In this document: positions 47,301 to 61,012 of the stretch, piece after piece | How positions within the stretch are numbered: position 1 is the stretch's first letter | Layout of the letters: every line of letters starts with the position of its first letter | From: Pilatotrama ljubarskyi | Taxonomy: Eukaryota > Basidiomycota > Agaricomycetes > Polyporales > Polyporaceae | NCBI GenBank assembly: GCA_022385805.1 | Contig: MU277690.1 | Span: forward strand, 86,404-150,403 | Length of the DNA: 64,000 nt | Direction: 5' to 3' | The notes under the pieces: generated by a model | What the model was told of the DNA's origin: nothing | Databases searched by the model: none | What the model saw: only the letters and a program-made list of their open reading frames with translations | Translations under genes and position numbers: made by a program

Positions 47301-48336
47301 CTAGTGCAGCCTGGGATATCGCCGCTCTGCGCCGCCCGGGAGGTCGAACTCGGTCATCGGGCTATCGACGCCGTTGAGGAGCACGGAGCCCGACATGCGC
47401 GGTGCGGGCGTGTGCAGGGCGTTTTGCGAGGACGGGACGTGGGAGATCTGATTGAGGAGGGCACGGAAGTTGTCCGGCTCCGTGAGCGAGCGCCGCTGGA
47501 GGAATCCGGGCACTGACGGCGGGAGCTCGGCGTCGCCGCCCCCGCGACCGTGCGGCTGCAGCGATGACGGCGCAGGGGGATGTTGGCCATGGCCTGAGAG
47601 GAGGGAGTGAGGGTACGAGAACGCTCGCCGCTCGTCCGGCGGCAGGTAGCCAAAGGACTTCTCCTCGGAGCCCGGGTACCCCTGGAACTTGTCGGACATT
47701 TGCGGGGTGAAGAGATCGCTGGTGGTTGAGCGGCCCAGAGACGCAAACGGGGAGCCCTGAGCGGAGGGCGGGGGGAGAGCGTACCCCGATGAGGATAGCG
47801 GTGCGTTCGAGTCTTTGTCGGCGAACATGGGATCGGTCCAGCCAGCGGGATCCAGATCGGGAGCAGAAGGTTGTGGCAGAGGGAGGGAGGCACCGAGAGC
47901 AGGGTCAGGTGACATGGAGTGCGCACTGGTAGATGCCGTTGACAGTGGAGATTCGGTGCGGCTCATCGGGGGCAGGGTACCCGCAGAGGTGAGGGCAGGT
48001 ATTGAGGGCAGCATAGCGGCGATGTTGGCGGTCGCGCTGGGTGCTTTCGTGCTGTTCGTCTTTGGCTTGTCCTTGCCCGTGGGCCCTTTGCCGAGCGGTG
48101 GTCGGTTGGCGGGGGGCAGGGCGAGCGCTGCGCGGAGTGTGTTGTTCTCGTCCTCGAGCTCTGCGACTCGTTGCTCAAGAGCCTTGAGAGGCACATCGGT
48201 GAGCTTTCGGGGCAGGAGGGCGATGCAGACACACCTCGAGATGGGCGGCTCGTCTCGCGCGGAAGGCTCTTTGGACGTCGCGCGCCCTGTTGGGTGGGAG
48301 GTTATCGTTGCGTTTGCGGCCGCGCTTCGAGGACAT
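47301..48336 (-). CDS. bZIP transcription factor with unusual basic region
   Basis: The ATG at 48336 opens MSSKRGRKRNDNLPP. The basic region is NRARDVQRAFRARRAAHLE, followed after a 51-nt intron by the zipper ALEQRVAELEDENNTLRAAL. Compared with the Yap-type core NRAAQRAFR, there are two extra residues between Asn-Arg-Ala and Gln-Arg-Ala-Phe-Arg. The rest (about 275 residues, one exon) is Pro/Ser-rich and disorder-like, with ILR-free activation-type sequence such as GYLPPDERRAFSYPHSLLS. It ends GGAERRYPRLH-stop. It is expected to be a nuclear DNA-binding regulator; targets cannot be inferred. It lies between two gene-poor stretches, which suggests large regulatory regions. Confidence 0.85.
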
Positions 48337-51300
48337 GGCGGGCTGAGATGTGTGCGGGGAAATGTTGAGGAGAGAATGCGGGGAATGGCAGAGGAGAGGG
48401 GGGCCGTGGAGGAGGAGGATGTGGAGGGAGGAGAGGGAGCTATATAGACGCCGCGGAAGGGCGTTGGTGAGGGGGACGGCGTGGCGGAGGAGCCGGCGGG
48501 TGATTATACCTTTGATCGTGCTGCAGTGTCCCGGGCGGGCGCGTCGATCAAGCTCAGGTTCAGCCACGCCCACAGACCTTTGCAGACCTTTGCAGGGCCC
48601 GACTCAGCTGGCTCCGAGTCAGGCTGCCGCAGTCTCCGCCGTGTGCCTCTCCCGCCGTCGCGTCGCGTCTCGAGCACCGGACGCGCACACCACGGGCGTA
48701 ACGATCAGTTGCGATCCCCGGCGATTCATGGCGCATACGGCGTCCATGCGCAGCCATCACTCGACTGCGTTCTCAGCATGTGCGCATGTCGACCGTCGAC
48801 GACTCGGAGTCGCTGAAACGGCCAGTGCCAGGCCCAGTCAGGTTCCGCTCCTCTCCGGCGGTCCGTACCGCCCAGCGTCCTCCTCGTCCCCGCAGACGCC
48901 CGCCTGTGCTTCTTCGCCGCCCAAACGAGCCCTTCTTATCGTCTCTACCGCTCCCCCGGGCCATCGCTGCCCGTCCTGTGCCTTCCCCGGCGTCTGTGAC
49001 GTCGCCGCTCTCGCCCATTCGCCGCATTGCCTGGCCCGCCCGCGGCACCCTTCGCGGCAGTTCAGCAAATCACTGGCCCAGGATAGAACACCGGTCTCCC
49101 CCCAGCCCCTACAAAGTCTCCGAGTGCTCCTCGCATGTCCTCCCGCTGTCTCTTGGGTTCCCGCACCACGTCTGGGCGATGTGTGCCTTCCTCCGAGCAC
49201 ATCGGAGGAACATCCTAGGCGAGCGAATAGCTCCTCCAGGACCGCGCGACCGTCTTCGCACGCCGAAGGCGTCCTGATCTCCCCGCTGGCGCTCTTCTCA
49301 GCCGAAGGTCCAAACCCTGATCCGGGCCTCAAACACTTCTCTCCGGGCAACACGGTCTTCAATTTCCCAAGGCACCGTTGACGCTTATTGTTGTTTTCTG
49401 TCCCCCACAGACCCGCCACCGACGTTTACTCGACCACAGTACCTCCATCACCCATGCGCCGCAGAGTCTACGTTCCACCACCTGGGCCTTACGATCCGGT
49501 CCATCTGTCCCGGTATTATCGTCCATCACGACCGTATCGGCCACCGGCGCACGGCTCCCAAGAAGTACGCCAAACTACACGTTTCTGAAGGTACGAACTG
49601 TCACCTCCACCGTCGACGCGCCCTTGCGGTGGCTGGCGCTGCCTACTTTTGCTCGAGAAGCCGAGTGGCACACGCGTTCATTTGGATGAGCAGCTAATCC
49701 CCTCGTGCGGCGCTCAACTCACCACGACTCACCTCAATACAGCACCGCCTTCGGGGTCTGTCCATCTTCGCGCTGCATCTCTTGAGACATCCAGACGAGC
49801 CCTTGTTCCCGAATTGTCGCTGTCGCCCCGGCACCCGGGTGATCTCATGAAGCTGCTCCTGGTCATCATGAGAAGGACGGCTTCTCGACGCGACGTGCGG
49901 GATGCCCTCAACTGTTCGGAGTACTGTATCCTCTCCGCGGAACAAGCCGTCGTCGCCATCGACTCGCGCTCGGTCGTAGGATATCATCTATTCGGCACCT
50001 TCTCTGATACTGCATCTGCAGCCGCTGAGGGCGCTGTTCAGAAGGCAGCTGTAACCCACCTCGAAGACCGACTCCGGAGCATAGTACTAGCATACTGCCT
50101 TCAAGCGGCCCCCAGATCGTCGGCGATCCGAGTCGTGGCAGCTGTGTACCAGATCGCCCCTGCGTCTTCCTGCAGCCCGGCGGACCTTCTGGTCCGAGCA
50201 CCTGCGCTCCTGTACGTGCAGGTTCTGGCTCCTTGCTCAACTCCGTCGCGCCTCTCGGTGCTTCTGGCGCGTAGCTCCTGCCGCCGACTTTGTCTTCCTC
50301 CGTCCAGGCGTTCTAACTGCGCGACTCGTGACAGTACGGCGACCCACTTACACAGCCAACTTCGTCAGGGCTGACGTCGAGAGGCGTCAGGCAGAGAGGC
50401 TTTAGCTTCTGGCCACGGGCGAGGCTCGATCATGATGATCGCTGCCCACGAATAGTCCGCGAATAGCAGACCGCCCCAACGCGCTCCTCGACTTTGCTCT
50501 GCGTTCTCTATCACGCAGGCCCCTCGCGCGCTGCCACGGGCGCACCACCAAGGCGTCTTGGGATCACCATCCAGAGATGGATGGGATAGAAGCGCACCAC
50601 CCCCACGGACCCGACATCTCAGCGGGTCGTCGGTGGCAAGGTTCGTCACCGCCACCACTTCCGCGTCGCACGCGTACTCGTCGAGATTGTATGCCTGTCG
50701 CCATCAAGGATAGCCGTCGTGTGTGGAGACTAGCAAGAGGAGGCGGATTTGCGATGGAGGACGACCACCTGCCCAGCCACCGCCGGCCGCCAGTGCGCAA
50801 GATCGGGCGGCACCGAACAAGACGGGCGTGCCAGTGCGCTGATAGGGCCCTCGTCCGGTGGGTCCATTGCGCCGGATGATGCGCCTGGCTGACTTTGCGT
50901 CTGAGCGAGCGCGGCCGATGGTCGTTCCTTTCTCGTGACACGCAGATGCAGATGCAGTGTGGGACTTACGACCTGGTGTCAGCCTGAGTGGGTGCATGAT
51001 GAGGTATGCGGACCGCCAAAAATACATGATGCTTACTTTTGTCCGGCGCCCGCCGACCAAGTCGAGACTCGAGCACGCGCGTCAGCTCTCGATACGATTT
51101 ACGACGTTACGTCGTGTTTAGAGGCGGTAGGAGCTTCAAACGTACGCCACTACACCGCCTACGACACCGCGGCGTCAATACTCGACCAGACACTCCCGAG
51201 CACTCGCGAAAGCCGCGGAATGTGAATACTCGAAACACTCAAGCACTCTTTCTTATCGGGATCTCGTTCATTGACCTCGAGGGCCGCGCCCTATGGTAGG

Positions 51301-52826
51301 CGATGAGCGAGGGGTGGCTACGGTAAACGCGCAAGGGGCCGGCAAGACGTAAGTGACTCCAGCACTCTATTAATGTAGAATCGGACACTTTGAGACGGAG
51401 GGATGCTAGTGTTGGTAGAAGGTGCATCGCACTGCTATTACTGATAGGTATGCACTGCGCTGGCTTGCCTTGCATACAATTAATTGTAAATGCGAATCAG
51501 AGTTGCACAGCGAGATCGCCCCGCCGGAAAGCACTACAGATGCCCGACACCTAACAGAGTGCACCATGGGGAAACAGAGTTGTATAGCATCCTCCACGTG
51601 CGATGTTGCCTCCTCACCGCTCGGGATGCGATGCGCGACGTGTACGCCGCCAGAGGCACCGATTCATCGTATGGATCCCTGTGTCATATTCCCGGCAGCC
51701 ACGCGGACGGGACGAGGTCTCACTTGGGGTGCACCGCAAGAGGCAGGAGCAACCGCAGCGGTGAGGGTCCATCATATGCATGATCACTTGCAAAGCCTGA
51801 GGCCTGAGGCCTGGGGGCTCGGGGCAGTGCTGTCCCGCACGCTCAATTCAGGACTGCGCCGCTATCTGCCGCTGCACTTTTTACGACACTGGCACGTCCC
51901 GGTTGCGTCTTACCCTGAGATACTTGAGGTATTCACGTCTGCCGTGGGAACCACCTTACCCGTCCATCGCCGTGACCCACCACCATCGGAGCCTAACAGA
52001 GAGTAGGCCCAACTATTTCGAGGCGGCACGCGTCAAGCCCGGAAACTCGAACCTGAATGTGTGGGAGGTCGGCAGCCATATGCGGGCACGGCGTCAAATG
52101 GGGAACGTAAGCCCTCACAAAGCACCGTCGGGCATCGCTGACGGTCCCCCGAAGGGCGCGTAGGAGGTCCATGCGCATGTCGACATTGCGCGCGCGTCGC
52201 TGTCCTTCTTTGATGGAAGTTGGGCGCGTCGGACGCGGCTGAGTGGACCCACAACCGCTTTGACGCTCGTGCGACTGCGCATGCGGGCTGCCGGGCTGCA
52301 GCGGTCGTGGCTGCCTTCACTGGCGCGCCGCTGTCAATGTATGAGCTAGCCAAGGAGCTAGTAAGCCATAACTAGGCGTCTGGCGTCGAGTAGTCCAGGT
52401 TCGCGGTTCGAGAAGCCACCCTCGAACCGCCCACCTTGCAATACGAGTTTAATGTGTTAAACAGTATTCGGAGTTAGTACAGGCTTCTATGGAGGCTGGC
52501 ACCTGTGTATGAGATGATCGATGATCCCCCGGCGATCCTGCTTTCCCGGTGGCCAGCAACCTTATGCTTGCGGTGTGCCATCATGTCAGAAGGGCATGCA
52601 TCAAACTACCGCCGGCGTCCCACAGTCGTAAAGGCCAGATCAATAGAACGCGGAACGATGATCAACGTCCCAGCGTCCGTGCCATTACTCTTGCTTGCAT
52701 AATGTACAGTGCATGTAGATGACTCCGCCTACCAGCGCCCGCTCAGAATACGGCGCTCTCACCATCAAGCAAACCCACCGCGTCTGATCCGGCTTTCGCC
52801 CTGTCAAAGGGAAGGGCCGGTGACCC
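48337..52826. other. Gene-poor stretch of about 4.5 kb upstream of the bZIP gene
   Basis: The longest frame (plus, 49649-50374, 241 codons) starts at a non-ATG codon, is Ser/Arg/Ala-rich and shows no domain. A minus frame near 50400-50600 (TPWWCARGSARGACVIENAE) is coding-like but unidentified. A perfect 10-bp-stem hairpin lies at 52403-52430. Part of this region may be the bZIP promoter or an untranslated leader, or may hold a non-coding RNA; nothing more can be supported. Confidence 0.4.
52403..52430. repeat. Perfect inverted repeat (hairpin), 10-bp stem, 8-nt loop
   Basis: GCGGTTCGAG (52403-52412) and CTCGAACCGC (52421-52430) are exact reverse complements around AAGCCACC. No full tRNA cloverleaf could be drawn around it. 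Confidence 0.7.
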
Positions 52827-56177
<3,351 letters not shown>

Positions 56178-56328
56178 TTCCAAGGTTCACCCTTTCGGAA
56201 CCCAAGATTATTGTAGCCAAGCTGCTACGGTCAATGGGGTATCTCTCACTCGTCGCCGGTGGTGGTGGTCGAAGTGTATGTAGTCAGCGAAGTGCTAAGA
56301 ACCGCGTGCCACAATGTAAGTTGCCAAA

Positions 56329-56460
56329 TTAGTCATCTTTGAATCGGAGTTCGAAAGGCTTGCCCTTGCCACAGGAGACGCAACGCTTCTTGTCCAGTTC
56401 CTTCACCTCGCACTCCCTCGCCAGACTCTTGCAACATGTGGAGACCAGCCACTCGCGAAG
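56329..56460 (-). other. Short cysteine-rich open frame antisense to the BBP first exon
   Basis: The minus-strand frame reads [18 protein letters not shown], then VKELDKKRCVSCGKGKPFEL and RFKDD-stop. It looks strikingly protein-like (four Cys in zinc-knuckle-like spacing) but has a stop immediately upstream and no ATG. It overlaps the opposite strand of the BBP start exon and 5' leader. It could be the last exon of a gene spliced from further upstream, a duplicated fragment, or chance. No family assigned. Confidence 0.3.
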
Positions 56461-58277
56461 TCACGGGAACGAACGACAGTGCGTACGATGATAATGTGTT
56501 GCATCACAACGTCTGACTTTCGGACAGTCCCGTTGGGCCAACGTCGCCGATTCGGCCCTGCGCCTGTGGAAGATTCTGCACCCCCTCAGCTCGCGCAACC
56601 CTCCCCGTCAGCATATCCTCGTCCCCAGCCTCAGAATGATAGAGAAGGCTCACGGTCGGACCGCGGAGATACGCCCACAGCTGGCACAGGTAAGTTCGTG
56701 CTCCCTTGATTAGGCTCACCAGAATCTCTTGGTGTTTGCTACACGCAGGCTTGCCAGAATGCACTCGTTTCATAACATTCTTGCCGTGTGCACTGACCGG
56801 ATGATGGCGGATCACTAACCCGAATGCTTACACTAAACTAGCCAACGACCCTAACGCTCCGCGCAAGCGTCGTAGCCGTTGGGGTGAAGCCAAGACCGAA
56901 ATACCCGGTTTACCCACAGCTATCAATGCGAACGGTGTTTCGCAAGCCCACCTAGACAACTATGCCATCCACCTTAGGTTGGAGGAGATCAACCGGAAGC
57001 TGCGCTTGAATGACTTCATTCCCCCGGAGCGCGAACGGTGAGTAGTGTCTTCCCTCGTCTTATCGACCTGTTCACCCATTTTGTCTCCCAGGTCTCCCTC
57101 CCCCCCTCCGACATATGATGCTCACGGTCGTCGTACTAACACGCGTGAAGTTCGCTACCGTAAGAAGCTTGAAGAAGAGCGGATCCGACTCGTCGACCGC
57201 GCCATGAAAAATGACCCGAACTTCCGACCCCCCGTGGAGTATCATCAGATGAAGCGTTCACAACGTCCCTCCGAGAAGGTCTACATCCCGGTCAAGGAGT
57301 TCCCGGAGATCAACTTCTTTGGTCTCCTCGTCGGGCCTCGCGGTAACAGCTTGAAGAAGATGGAGCGGGAGAGCGGCGCCAAGATCAGCATTCGGGGGAA
57401 GGGCAGTGTCAAGGAGGGGAAGGCCAGACCAGAACAGTACGCAGAAGATGCCGAAGAAGATCTCCACTGTCTTGTAACTGCTGACTCTGAGGAGAAAGTC
57501 GCTGCTTGTGTCAAGATGATCAACAAGGTCATTGAAACGGTGAGTTGTAGCCGAGTTGCATGTTGTGCAGGCACTTACGCGATATTGTAGGCCGCGTCCA
57601 CACCCGAAGGGCAAAACGACCATAAGCGCAACCAGCTCCGCGAACTCGCCGCCCTGAATGGTACGCTCCGTGATGACGAGAACCAGATCTGCCAGAACTG
57701 CGGAGGCGTCGGTCATCGCAAGTACGACTGTCCAGAACAGCGCAACTTCACAGCGAATATCATCTGCCGCGTCTGCGGTAGTGCTGGTCACATGGCTCGT
57801 GACTGTACCGTCAACAGGGATCCGAACGCGGCGCACGCGGCCAACAACGCCAACGTGATGAAGGGCGGCTTCGACTCCGAGTACGCTAGTCTCATGGCGG
57901 AGCTTGGCGAGACAGGGAAGGGCCCGGGCGGAGATAGCGGGAGGTTGCCCTGGACAGGTTCTGCCGGCCACGACATCACAGCAGGCGGTTCCAACATCCC
58001 TCCATGGCGGCGTCCCGAGGTGTGGCAGAGCGCTATTCCCCCCGCTAACCCTCAGGGCGGCTATCGGCCGCCTCAAGGTTCGTACAGCGGCTACGGCAGC
58101 GCTCCCGGCGGATATGGCGCTGCAGCTCCCGGTGCGGCAGCTCCTGCTTGGGGTGGCCAAGCGGGCTATGGGCAAGGCACTAGCTACTACCCGCAGTCGC
58201 AGGATTACGGCGCTGGCTACGCTCAATACTACCAAAACCAGTACTCGCAGCAGCAAATCAGCACTCCCTCTCACTAA
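56436..58277 (+). CDS. Branchpoint-bridging protein (SF1/BBP/Msl5)
   Basis: The ATG at 56436 opens [14 protein letters not shown]. After an intron come [20 protein letters not shown], then [20 protein letters not shown], with the RSRW motif by which SF1 binds the U2AF large subunit. The helical segment [20 protein letters not shown] and the SPSP region with [20 protein letters not shown] follow. The KH-QUA2 domain contains [20 protein letters not shown]. Two CCHC zinc knuckles are present ([14 protein letters not shown] and [14 protein letters not shown]). The tail is Gly/Tyr/Gln-rich, ending [12 protein letters not shown]. The protein recognises the intron branch site during early spliceosome assembly in the nucleus. 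It has four introns; the second is about 150 nt. Confidence 0.96.
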
Positions 58278-58598
58278 TCTGACGAACACGTTCCGCTTTG
58301 TACCCTCGCTTACGGATTCATGTCGATGTCTCACCCAGCTTCACGCCTCACCTGTTTCGCTTTTCCAGACGCCTCGAGTTAGCCTAACCCCGACGCACTT
58401 GCGACTCTACTCTTCTTCCTGAACGCACTCCTCTCCGGGACGGGTCTGTTTCCGCGCCGCTCGTCTTCGAAGCTGATTTCTGAGGATTCGGGCACTACGT
58501 TGTTTCGCAGTCCATGTTACTCACATAGCTTCTAATTGTCGTGTTGTAGCCCAACGGTGTAGTGATTCGCATGAAAAAAGGACATGACAAAGTCCACA

Positions 58599-60479
58599 TC
58601 ATGAGTGTACGTTTGCTTTACTCTTCTTCCGCCTGCGTTTGGTGGTGCGTTGCTCCCCATTGGCGTCCTCGTCCTCCACCGTTTTCCGTTTGGATGCCTC
58701 CTGAGACTGTGTCGCATCCTTGTCTGTCCTGCGCACGAAAAGGCTCACAAAGAAACCATTTGTTGCGTCTTCGCCTGGTGCACATCGCACCACAGAGTCC
58801 GCCTCCGCTAATTCACACGTCAAACCGTGACACTGCAATAAACCAGACGGTGCATACCTGGATCGTCCATCTCCTCTGGGATCCCTCGACGATTCCATGT
58901 AGGAAGCACCTCATCCCGCCGGCCCAACCGGAATTGGCCTTTCGTCGCTTCCTCGCACCTGATGGCTTGTCGGACGACATGTTCGTTCTCGATGGCATGG
59001 ATGCTACACGTAGAGTAGACGATCCGTTGCACCGAAGGGACTGAGACACGATGAAAGATGAGAGAGAGCAAAGGCGACCAAAATCGGGCGGGAACTCACA
59101 GGTCATGGCGTGGCGGATCATCTTGAGCTGGAATGCAGCGAGCTTGTTCAGCCTCTCGGTGTCCGCGTCATTGTCTTGCTCTGCGCCAATACGTCAGCTC
59201 ATGCGTCTGTGTCGTGAGATACAGGAGATCTGTTCACCGTTGTCGAGCAGATGGTCTAGTCGATTGACTATGCCAGATCCACTACATGATGGGTCAAGAA
59301 GTCTGCGAATACGTCAGGACAGTTGCAGTCGATAGAATTGCAGTCGACCTCACATGTGCGTCACGCCTCTGTATTTAGCATCGTCGGGCGAAGTGGTGAG
59401 GAAGTCTGCGTTGACCGCCTCGACATTGCTGCAGTGAGCTCTTGATAGCATGGTCTTCAGGGTAGAGAACCGCTTGCGATCTCGCTCAAATGCGAAGAGC
59501 TCCCCAACCCGAAGAGTTACGGCGATATCCGGTCGCTCAAGAGCAGGGAAACGCTCACCTTCCCCTTGTTCTGCATGATCGCGCAGAGGTGTGAGGTTTT
59601 GTTGCCGGGGGCCGCCGTGGCGTCGATGACTACTGCTTCGTCGCTCGCAGGAGGGGCGAGTATGTGCGCAGGGAAACAGGAGGCCTTGTCCTGCAAGATG
59701 ATCTTGCCCGATAGATAGAGCGGGTCTTCCGTGAAGCGTGTGCTGGGGTGGAAGGCTAGTAGGTCGGGCATATGTTCGTCCTTCTTGAACGCCTTACTGT
59801 AGCGCAGGAAGCCTAGTGAGTAGAACTATCAACGAGGACACAAAGGACGTTTACCTGGATGAGAGAGGATCCCCCAACTGGTATCCTTGCGCCCGGAAAG
59901 TCTTCAGAGCCTCCTCCATCGTCCAACATGCCCGGTTCACCCTGATGTATCGAGGTATTGATGCTAGCGAATAAGACTTGAATGACACGTCCTCATAGAC
60001 ACAGCCGGACATACCAGCTCTGGCGTCGTCTGTCTGGGCCAATTCTTCATTCGACTTGACACCTCGCTTGACCTTGAGCCTCGTAAACTCGCTTTGTAGC
60101 CGTGTACGATGTCGCAATATGGCCTGCTTGATTGGGCCTTCTCCCGCCTGTATACCGCCCGCAAGCAGGAGATCATGGACTAGCACGAGAGCGAGGTTCC
60201 TCGAGGTGATCTTCCTCTCCTGCTTGAGCAGCTGTGCTGCATCAATGACTTCATTCAAGACCTGCTTGTCTTATGACGTTCGCAGGGTTATCTGGTTCAG
60301 CGTCCACAGCCCACTGGGTCACCGAGGCTTGCAGGAGCCTCACATTTCAAAGTCTCGATGACGAGCGCAGCAGTACGCTTCCTGTTCTTCTCTGGCACAG
60401 AGGCGATGATGCCCTTTATCGAGCCTTTCTTCGCGTCCAACTTATCAAGCACGTTGACAGCTTCGAAGTAGAAGTTCAT
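58599..60479 (-). CDS. 25S/28S rRNA m5C methyltransferase (NSUN5/Rcm1 type)
   Basis: Starts [20 protein letters not shown] at 60479. Exons give [51 protein letters not shown], and the SAM-binding block [20 protein letters not shown]. Next are [14 protein letters not shown], the motif IV cysteine in [13 protein letters not shown], and the catalytic motif VI cysteine in [17 protein letters not shown]. The C-terminus is Lys/Arg-rich ([17 protein letters not shown]), fitting a nucleolar protein. By family, NSUN5/Rcm1 methylates a single cytosine of the large-subunit rRNA. The gene contains about seven introns and no visible defect. It is divergent from the DnaJ gene with about 530 bp between. Confidence 0.93.
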
Positions 60480-61012
60480 AACAATAGATGTGCTACAACA
60501 GGGTATGAGCCGTGTGCCTCCGGTGCGGGTATGACGCGATGGAACGTGCATATGCAACACCACCCAACAGTTCGCAGCGACGCGGGCCCTCACTAGTAGC
60601 GGGTATCGTAAGAGAAATAATCCTGTGAGTCTTGTCAGCCTTCGCCTTCGTGAAGCACATGCGGAGCAAGAGGGGGATCAGGAAGATTGGTTTCGTCAAG
60701 CATGGGGAGACCCATTCCGACAATGTAGATAAGTAGATATGAAACATCATGAAGACATCGCCTGAAACGGAGTAGGACACGTACCAATGCAACGAGTTGT
60801 AGGGGCTGGTTACGAGCTACGACGGGGTGGAAAGCAGGAGGAAAGCAAGGCGCGAAATTTTGACATAAGCGCCCAAAGCGACGCGTCTTTATACGCGTTT
60901 ATGGGCGCTTATATACTGCAGCTTACCCGAGGCGTGCTGTGGCTGCAGCGACTCTCGTCTCTTCTCTCGACGTCCGCTTGCCCCGCTTTCTGAGGCTCGA
61001 ACTTTGGGCAAC
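60480..61012. other. Divergent promoter between the rRNA methyltransferase and DnaJ genes
   Basis: No protein gene seen. It holds the 5' leader of the DnaJ gene, whose coding A at 61013 is the last base before an intron. Confidence 0.5.

Noticed and set aside
49649..50374. 241-codon plus-strand frame
   Set aside because: Starts at a non-ATG codon, with Ser/Arg/Ala-rich composition, no domain and no splice support.
57258..58334. 358-codon minus frame opposite BBP
   Set aside because: Antisense to the KH/zinc-knuckle coding sequence; Val/Ala/Leu/Arg-rich shadow composition.
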